The position numbers were made by a program, and so were the translations under genes. From positions 1 to 48,592 of the forward strand of contig JAEZSP010000040.1 of NCBI GenBank assembly GCA_023421735.1: a DNA stretch of 48,592 bases. The letters run 5' to 3'. The notes under the pieces were generated by a model. The model saw nothing but the letters and a program-made list of their open reading frames with translations. It was not told where the DNA came from and searched no databases. This DNA is from Bacillota bacterium. GTDB taxonomy: Bacteria > Bacillota_A > Clostridia > Christensenellales > Aristaeellaceae. Positions 33,086-41,417 of this stretch are shown here, piece by piece (the stretch's first letter is position 1; each line of letters starts with the position of its first letter).

Positions 33086-34054
33086 ATGAAAAAAGGGGCG
33101 CTTCTGATCTGCCTTCTCCTGCTGCTCATCCCCCATGCAAGCGCCGAACAGCCAAAGATCGCCTTTCTCTCGTATAATGCGGGGGACACGTTCATTTCTT
33201 CTGTCGTTTCGCAGGTGGAAACCCGCGCGGAGGGAAAGGCGACCCTCACGGTTCTCAACGCATCGAACAACCAAAACACCCAAAATGCACAGCTCGAGGC
33301 ACAGCTGGAGGCGGGCGTCGACGCCGTCATCGTCAACGCGGTGGACCGCACGAGCGCGATCTATCTCATCAAGCTGGCGATGCAATATCAAAAGCCCATC
33401 GTATTGATCAACCGCGAGCCGCTCTACGAGGATCTCTCCCTCTATGACGGTGCGTACTACGTCGGCACCGATCCCAAGGAGCTGGGCTCCCTGTGCGGGC
33501 AGATCATGGCGGATTATTTCCTCGCGCACCCGGACGCGGATAAAAACGGCGATGGCGTAATCCAGTATGTCCTGTTGAAGGGGCAACTGGGGCATCAGGA
33601 CGCGGAGCTTCGAACGCTGTATTCAGTCAAGGCGCTCGAGGATGCCGGGTTCACCCTCGAAAAGCTCGGCGAGGAAGACGCGCATTGGGAACGCGCCCAG
33701 GGCCAGGAGGCCATGGCGGCGTTTTTAAATGAATACGGCAATCGAATCGAGTGCGTCATCTCGAATAACGACGATATGGCCCTCGGCGCGATCGATGCCT
33801 TAAAGGCCGCCGGCTCCTTTTCGGGCGGGCGGTATATGCCGATCGTCGGCGTGGACGCGACGCGGCAGGCGCTCGAAGCGCTCGACCAGGGGACGCTTCT
33901 GGGAACGGTTCTCAATAACGCGGCCGATCAGGGAAACGCCGCATTTGAACTGGCAATGCTGCTCGGCGAGGGAAAATCGCTCGACGGCTTTTCCTACGAC
34001 ATCACGGACGGCAAATACATCTGGATCCCGGGTCGCGCCATCCTTGCCGATTAA
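33086..34054 (+). CDS. MglB-like sugar-binding protein in the sensor operon
   Basis: The 322-residue protein has a signal peptide with likely cleavage after PHASA and no lipobox, followed by a galactose-binding-protein fold with the calcium loop DADKNGDGVIQY and sugar-pocket parts VISNNDDMALGAID and IVGVDATRQALEALD. It is related to MglB at 27644 but clearly diverged. No ATPase or permease gene follows it, so it either serves the divergent MglAC transporter as a second binding protein or carries sugar to the kinase; I cannot tell which. It starts 13 bp after the previous gene with GGAGG as ribosome site. Confidence 0.85.
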   Translation: MKKGALLICLLLLLIPHASAEQPKIAFLSYNAGDTFISSVVSQVETRAEGKATLTVLNASNNQNTQNAQLEAQLEAGVDAVIVNAVDRTSAIYLIKLAMQYQKPIVLINREPLYEDLSLYDGAYYVGTDPKELGSLCGQIMADYFLAHPDADKNGDGVIQYVLLKGQLGHQDAELRTLYSVKALEDAGFTLEKLGEEDAHWERAQGQEAMAAFLNEYGNRIECVISNNDDMALGAIDALKAAGSFSGGRYMPIVGVDATRQALEALDQGTLLGTVLNNAADQGNAAFELAMLLGEGKSLDGFSYDITDGKYIWIPGRAILAD

Positions 34055-34153
34055 AACCGAAGGCATATTTTCTTTCCTTTTCACTTTTTCAAGCGTAATT
34101 TCAAAACTGTCAATTGGTATCATAAAGGAAAACCGACAAGGGAGGACGCGCAG

Positions 34154-35446
34154 ATGGACCAGTTAAAACCAGTGAAGCCCACAAGCCCGCTCCGGTATGC
34201 GGTCGGCATGTTCGGAACCTCGATCCCCATCAACATGTTCAAGACGTTCGCCGCCATCTTCTACGTCGATCGGCTCAGCCTCATTGATTCCAAGCAATTT
34301 TCGCTGATCCTGCTTCTCTACACCTTCCTCGATGCCATCGACAACCCGGTCTATGGTTTCCTCTCCGATCGGACGCGTACAAAATGGGGGCGCAGGCGGC
34401 CGTGGTTTGTCATTGGCGCGCCGCTTTTGGTCTTGTGCTTTGTCATGTTCTTCAATCCGCCCGCCGCCCTCGGGCCAGGCTCTGCGTTTTATTACATCCT
34501 CCTCATGTATATGCTCACCGGCACGCTCGATTCGCTCATCAACGCCAACTACGGCGCGCTGTTCCCGGAACTCTTCCCCACGGAGAAATCCCGCGCCAAG
34601 ACCAACGCCATGCGCCAGGTGTTCCAGTTCCTGGCGATGATCATCTCCATCGCGCTGACGCCGGTGGTGGCCGGGGTGCTTGGCTATTCCACGACGGCGC
34701 TCGTCTACGGCGCGCTGGCCATCGCGGTCATTTACTTTATGACGTTCGGCTGTCACGAGAACCCCGAATACATGGACAAGCCAAAGCCCGTGTTATTTGG
34801 CAGCATCCGCGACATCGTCTCAAATCCCAAATACTGGCTCTACGGCCTCGCCAACGCGGCATTCTTTGCGGGCCTCGGGCTCATACAGGCGGGCGTGCCG
34901 TTTTACACAAAGTACGTGCTGAAGGTCGGCGGCACGGGGCAGATGATCATGCTCGGCACCGTCATCGGCTCGGCGATCCTCTTTATCCCCCTGTGGGTCC
35001 TGATCATCCGAAAGTTGACGCTCATGCCCGCATGGCGGCTGGCGCTCATCCTCATGGCCGTGTTCGTTGCGCCGCTCTATTTCACGGGTTCGCTGGTGCT
35101 CGCAACGGTCGCGGTGGTTCTCGTCGGCTTCGCGCTTGCCGGGGTCTCTACCACCATGGACATCGTGGCGGCGCGCATCCTCGACGAGGACGCCCAAAAA
35201 CACGGCGTACAGCGCGAGGGCATGTTTTCAAGCCTGCTGGGCGTGCTCAATAAATCCAGCGGCTTGTTCAGCGCGCTGGCCTACGTGTTGGTGAGCCAGC
35301 TTTACGGCTACATCAACGGCGACAATCCCGGTGCGGCCCCGGACAAGGCCGCGCTGTTTCTCACAGTGCTGTTTCCCATCTGCGTCATGATCCTGTCCAT
35401 CGCGCTGTCCCGGTTTGTGAAATTCGAAAATACGGCGAAGGAATGA
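34154..35446 (+). CDS. GPH-family (MelB-like) sugar:cation symporter
   Basis: The 430-residue protein has about twelve transmembrane helices and the features of the glycoside-pentoside-hexuronide family: the cytoplasmic loop after helix 2 GFLSDRTRTKWGRRRPW, and FPTEKSRAKTNAMRQVFQF in the middle. It would import a glycoside by cation symport. The ATG at 34154 is preceded by GGGAGG. A gap of 99 bp separates it from the binding protein gene; a promoter there is possible but not clear. The next gene begins 4 bp after its stop codon, so these form an operon. Substrate is unknown; galacturonide or a similar compound is possible. Confidence 0.9.
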   Translation: MDQLKPVKPTSPLRYAVGMFGTSIPINMFKTFAAIFYVDRLSLIDSKQFSLILLLYTFLDAIDNPVYGFLSDRTRTKWGRRRPWFVIGAPLLVLCFVMFFNPPAALGPGSAFYYILLMYMLTGTLDSLINANYGALFPELFPTEKSRAKTNAMRQVFQFLAMIISIALTPVVAGVLGYSTTALVYGALAIAVIYFMTFGCHENPEYMDKPKPVLFGSIRDIVSNPKYWLYGLANAAFFAGLGLIQAGVPFYTKYVLKVGGTGQMIMLGTVIGSAILFIPLWVLIIRKLTLMPAWRLALILMAVFVAPLYFTGSLVLATVAVVLVGFALAGVSTTMDIVAARILDEDAQKHGVQREGMFSSLLGVLNKSSGLFSALAYVLVSQLYGYINGDNPGAAPDKAALFLTVLFPICVMILSIALSRFVKFENTAKE

Positions 35447-35450
35447 GGCT

Positions 35451-36650
35451 ATGGAAAATCTGAAGATTCGGCACGTCGTTCCGAAGGAACGGGAGGGCAC
35501 GTATTACACGGTTGACTTCCCGGTTCCCGAAAACGTGCGAAAGATCACCGTCTCGTACAAATACCCCCGTCTGGGCGGGGGTACGCCGAACGTCATCGAC
35601 CTGGGCCTCATGGACGCGCAGGGCAAATTCCTCGGCTGGTCGGGCGGCGCGCACCCGCGCGTTTTTGTGGGCGAATTCCAGTCCTCAAACGGCTACATTG
35701 CGCAGACCATCCGCCCCGGCAACTGGAAGATCCTCGTCGGCGCATACCACGTGCAGGCGGACGGCGTGCCCGTCGACTATGAAATCGCGTTCGAAGAAAA
35801 GGCGCCCGTCTGGCTGTTCGGGGATTTCCATTGCCACTCGACGGCCTCGGACGGCGCGTTTGACCGCCACGAGCTGGGACTGCGTGCAAAAAAGATGGGG
35901 CTCGATTTCCTCGCCGTCGCCGATCACAACAACGTGGCGGAAAACTTCGCCCCGCCGCGCATTCCGGGTCTCACGTTCGTGCCCGCCGTGGAATGGACGC
36001 ACTACCGGGGGCACATGAACTTCTTTGGCGCACAAAATCCATTTGAAAACTCGTTCGTCGCAAACACCGACGCCGAAATGCGCGCGGTCGTCGCGGGCGC
36101 AAAGGCGCGCGGCGCACTCGTTTCCGCCAACCATCCCAAGTGCAACCTCTGCCCCTATCTGTGGGCAGACGAGGATTGCCTCGATCTGATCGAGGTCTGG
36201 AACGGCCCCATGCGCGCGATCAACATGCGCGCCATCGCGTGGTGGACAAGCTTTTTGCGCGCGGGCAGACGCATCCCGATGGTCGGCGGCAGCGACTTTC
36301 ATAATTCCAAGGGGCCGGTACGGCTGGGGCATCCAACGACCGCCGTCTATGCCGACTCCCCCGCACCAGAGGACATCCTGAACGCGCTTCGTGCGGGCAA
36401 GACCTACGTCACCTGCGCGCCCGACGGCCCGCGCATTCAAATTGCGCGCACGGACGGGATCGTCCGCATCGAGGCGGAAGCGCTCGGGCGCGCGCGGCTG
36501 ATTCTCGTCACGCAAATCGGCGAAACCGACATCGGCCGTGCGCAGAAAACGGAATTTCCGTCCGATTCGCCCTTCGCCTATGTCAAGGCAGTGCTGAAAA
36601 TCGCCGGACAGGAGATTGTCCGGGCGATCACAAACCCCGTTTGGGAATAA
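35451..36650 (+). CDS. CehA/McbA-type PHP-domain metallohydrolase
   Basis: The 399-residue protein has an N-terminal beta domain (about 1-115) and a PHP metallohydrolase domain (about 118-330) with the expected metal ligands: FHCHSTASDG, VADHNNVAE, ANHPKC and GSDFHN. A C-terminal beta region follows. CehA-like proteins are PHP hydrolases; some cleave carbamate or phosphate esters, most are uncharacterised. There is no signal peptide, so it is cytoplasmic. The ATG at 35451 follows the sugar symporter gene by 4 bp, with AGGAATGAGG as ribosome site. It may act on a compound imported by that carrier, which is inference. Confidence 0.85.
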   Translation: MENLKIRHVVPKEREGTYYTVDFPVPENVRKITVSYKYPRLGGGTPNVIDLGLMDAQGKFLGWSGGAHPRVFVGEFQSSNGYIAQTIRPGNWKILVGAYHVQADGVPVDYEIAFEEKAPVWLFGDFHCHSTASDGAFDRHELGLRAKKMGLDFLAVADHNNVAENFAPPRIPGLTFVPAVEWTHYRGHMNFFGAQNPFENSFVANTDAEMRAVVAGAKARGALVSANHPKCNLCPYLWADEDCLDLIEVWNGPMRAINMRAIAWWTSFLRAGRRIPMVGGSDFHNSKGPVRLGHPTTAVYADSPAPEDILNALRAGKTYVTCAPDGPRIQIARTDGIVRIEAEALGRARLILVTQIGETDIGRAQKTEFPSDSPFAYVKAVLKIAGQEIVRAITNPVWE

Positions 36651-36675
36651 ACGCGATTGCGACAGGAGGATGTAT

Positions 36676-37992
36676 ATGTCCGCGTTTTATGAGATGACCG
36701 CCGTTCAACTGCGCCAAGAGATCCAAAAAGGACGCATCGGGGTCAAAGAACTGACGCGCGCATACCTAGCGCGCATCGACACACTGGACGGCGCAAGCGG
36801 GTTGAACAGCATCGCCCTGCTCGATCCTTCCGCAATTCGGCAGGCACAGCAGATCGATTCCCAAAAAGAGCGTGAAAACCTGCCGCTCTTCGGACTCCCG
36901 ATCCTCGTCAAGGATAATATCGACGTCGCGGGTTTGCCCACCACGGCGGGGAGCCCCGCGCTTTCTGACAATATCGCAACAGAAGACGCGCCGATCGTCG
37001 CACAGCTGCGGCAAAACGGCGCGCTGATCCTCGGCAAAACCAACATGACCGAATTTGCCAACTATACCACAAAGGGCATGCCCAACGGCTATAGTTCAGG
37101 GGGCGGTCAGGTTCGAAACGCCTATGACCCCGCGGCAGACCCCGGCGGATCGAGCTCGGGATCGGCGGTCGCGGTGTCCGCCGGGCTATGCGCGGCAGCG
37201 GTCGGCACGGATACGTCCTTTTCCGTGGTCGGCTGCGCAACCCACAACGGCGTCGCGGGACTCAAACCGCCGCACGGCGCGCTGCCAACAACCCGGATCG
37301 TTCCGATCTCCCATACGCTCGACACCGCGGGCGCACTGGCGCGTGATTTCTCGGACGCGCTCCTCCTCTATCACGGCATGCGCAACGCGCCCCTCCCCGC
37401 TTCCACGCCGACAAAGCCGTCCGATCTTCGCATCGCGGTCAATACCTTCGACCGCGATCAGGTGTCGGATGCGCAGCTCGCCCGATACGAAACCCTCTTT
37501 GCCGCATTGCGCGGCGCGGGCGCCACGTTTGCCCATGTGTCGCACGCAAATGTCGAGGCGCTGGGAGACATCATGCGCTGTGAATTTCGGCATGACCTCG
37601 AAGATTACCTGCGCACCGCATCCGCGAAGAGGAAAACGCTGCGCGAAATCGTCGCGGATTACGAGGCAGACCCTGTTCGGATGATGAAATACGGCATTAC
37701 GCATCTGCGCGCAGCGCTTGACGCGGCATCCGGCCAAATGGACGATCCGCCGTATCGGGCGGCGATGCTGGCGCGCGAAAAACAGCGCGCGCAGCTGTTT
37801 GAAAGCCTGCGCGCATACGATGCCTGCGTCATGACCGGATCGTCGAACGTCATGCACTTTACCGGCCTTCCTTCCGTCGCGCTCAAGCTGTGCATGGCGG
37901 ACGACCAAACGCCGCGCGGCATTATTCTATACGGCACGGATGAAATGCGTCTCTATGCGGCCGCGCTGACCATCGAACGATTCTGCATATAA
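36676..37992 (+). CDS. Amidase-signature-family hydrolase
   Basis: The 438-residue protein belongs to the GatA-like amidase family. The catalytic Lys is in LVKDN (about 79), the cis Ser in PGGSSSGSA (about 160), and the Ser nucleophile in GTDTSFS (about 183), where the family usually has GTDTGGS. The conserved GVAGLKP follows. The two altered glycines are unusual and may change substrate or activity. I prefer the ATG at 36676, 6 nt after AGGAGG; the ATG at 36670 touches that site. It is probably not GatA, since no gatB or gatC is near. It ends the operon at a strong terminator. Confidence 0.85.
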   Translation: MSAFYEMTAVQLRQEIQKGRIGVKELTRAYLARIDTLDGASGLNSIALLDPSAIRQAQQIDSQKERENLPLFGLPILVKDNIDVAGLPTTAGSPALSDNIATEDAPIVAQLRQNGALILGKTNMTEFANYTTKGMPNGYSSGGGQVRNAYDPAADPGGSSSGSAVAVSAGLCAAAVGTDTSFSVVGCATHNGVAGLKPPHGALPTTRIVPISHTLDTAGALARDFSDALLLYHGMRNAPLPASTPTKPSDLRIAVNTFDRDQVSDAQLARYETLFAALRGAGATFAHVSHANVEALGDIMRCEFRHDLEDYLRTASAKRKTLREIVADYEADPVRMMKYGITHLRAALDAASGQMDDPPYRAAMLAREKQRAQLFESLRAYDACVMTGSSNVMHFTGLPSVALKLCMADDQTPRGIILYGTDEMRLYAAALTIERFCI

Positions 37993-37994
37993 AC

Positions 37995-38031
37995 GGCGCG
38001 CGCGGCATGCGCCGCGCGCGCCTCTTTTTTT
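37995..38031 (+). terminator. Strong rho-independent terminator after the amidase
   Basis: A GC-only stem (37995-38022, GGCGCGCGCGG with its complement) of 11 or more bp is followed by TCTTTTTTTT. It lies between convergent operons and overlaps the last bases of the YdjI-like gene on the other strand. Confidence 0.9.
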
Positions 38032-39358
38032 ACTTCACATCGCCCTCATCGAAAATATCCCCGCACTCGGGACAAAACTTCGGGGGATGCGCCGGATCCT
38101 TGGGTTCCCAACCGCACTTGTCGCAGCGGTAGAGTTTCGCGCCTGCGGGCTTCTTCGCGCCGCACTCGGCACAGAATTTTCCCTTGTTCACCGCGCCGCA
38201 TGCCGTACACGTCCAGCCGTCCGTCGCCTCGGGCTTTTTCGCGCCGCACTCCATGCAGAACTTCCCGGTGTTTACGTGTCCGCACGCGCACTTCCAGGAA
38301 TCCGCCGCAGGCGCGGGCGTCTGCGCAGGCTGCTGCTGTTGCTGCTGTGCGCCCATGTTGAAAAGCTGCTGCGCGCTCGCGCCGCCGGTATTCTGCGCCA
38401 TGTTCATGCCCATGAAGCCCGTAAACGCGCCGCCCTGATTGTTCGCGGCATCCTGCATGGCCTGCGCCTGCGCGCCGACGAGGTGTGCGGCCGCCATGTT
38501 GGGATTTCTGAACGCCGCGTTTCTCTGCAGCTCCTTGATCATCTTCTCGTCCTCGGGCGAGGCGGTAACGGAACTGACGCCCACGGAGACGATCACCATG
38601 CCGCGCAAATCCGACCACTTGTCGGAAAGCGCCTCATTGAGCGCTGCCGCAAGCTCGGTGGTGTGCCCCGGAAGCGCACTGTAGCGAACGCCCAACTCGG
38701 ATATCTTGGCAAACGCGGGCTGCAACGCGGTCAATAGCTCGGTCTTCATCTGGCTTTCAATGCGGTCGCGCGTGAAATCTTCTTCAACGTTTCCGCACAC
38801 ATTTCCGTAAAACAGAATGGGGTTCGTGATCCGGTAGGAGTACTCGCCGAAACAACGGATCGAAATATCCACATCGAGGCCAACGTTCTGGTCGACCACG
38901 CGGAAGGGCACGGGATTAGGCGTGCCGTACTTATTGCCGATGATCTCCTTGGTGTTGATGAAGTACACGCGCTGATCCTTGGGGGCCTGCCCGCCGAAGG
39001 CAAAGCGCTCCACGGCCTTGCCAAACACCGCCTTTACGGATTCCATATCGAGTTCGCCGTAAAACAGGCTCGGTTCGCTGGACGTGTCGTATACAAATTC
39101 GCCCGGCTCGGCGCTCACCTCGACGACCTTGCCCTGATCAACGATGATCATGCACTGTCCCTCGTTAACGGCCACGATCGAACCGTTCGAGATGACGTTA
39201 TCCGCCACATATTTGCTGCCGCCAAAGCGCTTGTTCATGCGCTTGACCGCCTTCACCGCCAATACGTCCGCGTCCAGCGCTTCCGCGTGAAAATAGTCCC
39301 GCCATTGATCGGACAACACGCCCGACAGCGCGCCGATCCCCGCTCTCAAAAGACCCAT
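38030..39358 (-). CDS. ydjI: YdjI-like SPFH-domain protein with three C-terminal zinc ribbons
   Basis: The 442-residue protein has an SPFH/virion-core-like domain (about 30-310) typical of YdjI, a Gln/Pro/Ala-rich linker (about 335-355) and three zinc-ribbon pairs at the C-terminus (CACGHVNTGKFCMECG, CTACGAVNKGKFCAECG and CDKCGWEP with CPECGD). In B. subtilis YdjI works with YdjG and YdjH at the membrane as part of an envelope-stress module with PspA. Here the order ydjG-ydjH-ydjI is kept. The ATG at 39358 has AAGGAGG upstream; a closer out-of-frame ATG lies in between. It ends at the terminator shared with the amidase. Confidence 0.88.
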   Translation of the reverse strand: MGLLRAGIGALSGVLSDQWRDYFHAEALDADVLAVKAVKRMNKRFGGSKYVADNVISNGSIVAVNEGQCMIIVDQGKVVEVSAEPGEFVYDTSSEPSLFYGELDMESVKAVFGKAVERFAFGGQAPKDQRVYFINTKEIIGNKYGTPNPVPFRVVDQNVGLDVDISIRCFGEYSYRITNPILFYGNVCGNVEEDFTRDRIESQMKTELLTALQPAFAKISELGVRYSALPGHTTELAAALNEALSDKWSDLRGMVIVSVGVSSVTASPEDEKMIKELQRNAAFRNPNMAAAHLVGAQAQAMQDAANNQGGAFTGFMGMNMAQNTGGASAQQLFNMGAQQQQQQPAQTPAPAADSWKCACGHVNTGKFCMECGAKKPEATDGWTCTACGAVNKGKFCAECGAKKPAGAKLYRCDKCGWEPKDPAHPPKFCPECGDIFDEGDVK

Positions 39359-39373
39359 ATCTTCATCGCCTCC

Positions 39374-40174
39374 TTAAAATTTTCCGCCCCCGCCGCCATG
39401 TGACGTGCCGGAGGACCCGGTGAATGTCGAGCTTCCGCCCTTGCCGCCCGACTGGCTTTTTTCAATCTTCACGCTCGATTGCGTATGGTAGAGGAAGTAA
39501 TCGCCCGCGCGCGTGACCGCCATGGACCCTTCGCGCACATAACGGTTTGCGCTGTGCTGGGGCCGGGCGGTGTTCATGCCCCGAGCGAGAAACGCCACCC
39601 CGCCCAGTGCGATCAGAACAGAAGCGCCCAGAAGCCACGGAAGCACGCCCATCGCCCGCTCGCCAACGGTCTTTAACTTCACATGGTTGTTTACGTCATA
39701 GGGCTTGCCCGTCGCACCCTGCTTCATAAAGATTTCAGCGTCGCGCAGAAACTGCGTGAAGCCGTCGGCGTATTGGGCATCCGACATGTAAGGAACGACG
39801 TCTGTGCCGATCGCGTCGATGCCGTAATCGGTAAATGTCGTGATCGCCGCGCCGGTGGTGAGGATGTACCAGTCGCGCTCCTGCATCGAAAGCAGGAACA
39901 GCACGCCGCTCTTGTCCGCGCCCTGCCCGTAGCCCTGGTAGTCGAAGTAATCCGCCGCATAGTCCCGCGCGGCTTTCCCGTCCATGCTGTTCACGGTCAG
40001 AAGCACCACGTCCATCCCGTACTGCGCCGAAATCCGGTCGGCCTCGGCGGTCAGGCTTGCGACTTCCTCCTGCGTCAAAAGCCCCGCGTCGTCCACCACC
40101 AGCGGCAGACTGTCCGCCAGCGCGCCGGGCACGAGAAGGAGCAGGACGCACAGTATGATCAATATTCGCTTCAC
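39374..40174 (-). CDS. ydjH: YdjH-like TPM-domain membrane protein
   Basis: The 266-residue protein has a signal peptide (about 1-20), an external TPM domain (about 24-150; VVDDAGLLTQEEVASLTAEA and DKSGVLFLLSMQERDWYILTTG), one transmembrane helix (about 182-202) and a cytoplasmic tail rich in Gly and Ser, with basic residues and a GSSGTSHGGGGGK ending. It is orthologous by order and layout to B. subtilis YdjH. The start is GTG at 40174, one base from the YdjG stop codon, with GGGGGTGA upstream. TPM domains are known in assembly factors and phosphatases; here the role is in the YdjGHI complex. Confidence 0.88.
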   Translation of the reverse strand: MKRILIILCVLLLLVPGALADSLPLVVDDAGLLTQEEVASLTAEADRISAQYGMDVVLLTVNSMDGKAARDYAADYFDYQGYGQGADKSGVLFLLSMQERDWYILTTGAAITTFTDYGIDAIGTDVVPYMSDAQYADGFTQFLRDAEIFMKQGATGKPYDVNNHVKLKTVGERAMGVLPWLLGASVLIALGGVAFLARGMNTARPQHSANRYVREGSMAVTRAGDYFLYHTQSSVKIEKSQSGGKGGSSTFTGSSGTSHGGGGGKF

Positions 40175-40175
40175 G

Positions 40176-41276
40176 TCAGATCACCCCCATCGATATGAGG
40201 ATCATGGCCCCGCCGAAGAGCACCACAAACGCACCCGCGAAGAGGCTCAACCCCCATGTGAACGCGCGTTTCCAGTCGATGGGCAGCTTCCCGACGATCT
40301 TGCCCGTCCGCCCGTTCATGGCGAACGTGTAGGTCTTGTCCTTCCAGCGCGTATTCAGCATCCATACCGGGATGAGCACGTTTCGCACGTTGCCCTTCTC
40401 AAGTCGGATGCTTGTGGACTGCGTGACGACCGAGGTATAGCCGTTGACCGTGGCGGCAAATGCCTCGCGCACCGATTCGCGCACGCGTTCGTCCGCGCGT
40501 GGCTTGGCGGCGTCTGCGTCCACGTCGTAGCGCTCGGCCTGATAGCCGGGCAGATACGCGGTGGAAAAGCTCTCTTCGTTCTCATGATCAAAGGGTTCGA
40601 TGGCCTCGGTCAGGTTGTCCGCAAACTTGGTCGAGCCGTCGACCGGCACGTTCGCAAACCCAATCCTGCCGCCGCGCAGGACGAGGAAGTGGTCGGTATC
40701 CGTCACGCGGTATTGACCGCGCGTATGAACCCGCGTACGCTGTGCGCGAAACGTCATGTCTGCCTCCGCATCGCACTCAAACAGCCAAAAGGGAACATAG
40801 ACGCCTGTTATCTTCTCAATCCGGTTCTCCTGCGCAAACAGCGGCGGCAAAAGCCGCTTTCCGGTGACCATCTTTTTGTAAGCTTCCTGCGCGTCCTTCT
40901 TGGTTCGCTTGAAGGGCAACACCGCGTCCGGGCGGTGATCGCCGCTCATCTGTCCCGGCATGATCGACGGATTTCCACAGTAAACACACTCTGTCGCCAC
41001 CGTCGTCTCATCGACGACGATCTCCGCGCCACAGGACGGACAGGAATACGTGTGCAGCTTTTCTTTCTCCTCGCCTGACCACACATCCCCGCCTGTCCGC
41101 TCCCATGACATTTCGTCTTCTTTCGAAGCCTGACCCATCGCCTCGTCCACCTGCCGCATGAGCTCCTCTTCGTACTCATTGCCACAGGAGTCACACTTCA
41201 GCTTGCCGATTCCCGCGTCAAACCGAAGCGGCGCGGAGCAGCTTGGGCACTTTGCGCCCATGACATCCTTCGCCAT
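40176..41276 (-). CDS. ydjG: YdjG-like zinc-ribbon membrane protein
   Basis: The 366-residue protein has two N-terminal zinc ribbons (CPSCSAPLRF with CDSCG, then CPSCGAEIVV with CVYCGNP), a cytoplasmic domain, and a C-terminal transmembrane helix (about 340-362; FTWGLSLFAGAFVVLFGGAMIL), matching B. subtilis YdjG. It is the first gene of the ydjGHI-like operon. The ATG at 41276 has GGGGG upstream. In B. subtilis the operon also contains pspA, which is not in this window. The promoter looks like sigma-A, without a recognisable sigma-W type element. Confidence 0.88.
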   Translation of the reverse strand: MAKDVMGAKCPSCSAPLRFDAGIGKLKCDSCGNEYEEELMRQVDEAMGQASKEDEMSWERTGGDVWSGEEKEKLHTYSCPSCGAEIVVDETTVATECVYCGNPSIMPGQMSGDHRPDAVLPFKRTKKDAQEAYKKMVTGKRLLPPLFAQENRIEKITGVYVPFWLFECDAEADMTFRAQRTRVHTRGQYRVTDTDHFLVLRGGRIGFANVPVDGSTKFADNLTEAIEPFDHENEESFSTAYLPGYQAERYDVDADAAKPRADERVRESVREAFAATVNGYTSVVTQSTSIRLEKGNVRNVLIPVWMLNTRWKDKTYTFAMNGRTGKIVGKLPIDWKRAFTWGLSLFAGAFVVLFGGAMILISMGVI

Positions 41277-41299
41277 CCATACACCCCCTCAATGCAAAC

Positions 41300-41328
41300 A
41301 GTATAATAGAAGAAAATGGAAAATACAA
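41300..41328 (-). promoter_or_regulatory. Promoter of the ydjGHI-like operon
   Basis: On the minus strand TTGTAT (41323-41328), a 17-bp spacer and TATACT (41300-41305) lie 23 bp before the ydjG start. The region is AT-rich. Confidence 0.6.
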
Positions 41329-41356
41329 GTACTTCGAACAATCCGTGCATTCAAGG

Positions 41357-41385
41357 TTGATTCCGGGCGCACACCGCGCTATAAT
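41357..41385 (+). promoter_or_regulatory. Promoter of fabH
   Basis: TTGATT (41357-41362), a 17-bp spacer and a perfect TATAAT (41380-41385) lie 32 bp before the ATG at 41418. The palindrome AATAAGCTTATT (41384-41395) covers the expected start site and could be an operator; I do not recognise it. Confidence 0.65.
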
Positions 41386-41417
41386 AAGCTTATTACCCGT
41401 TTGGGAAAGGATATCAC

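Noticed and set aside
41277..41417. Sigma-W or other ECF-type promoter for the ydjGHI-like operon
   Set aside because: I found no AAC/CGTA-like pair; a normal 17-bp-spaced sigma-A type promoter explains transcription.
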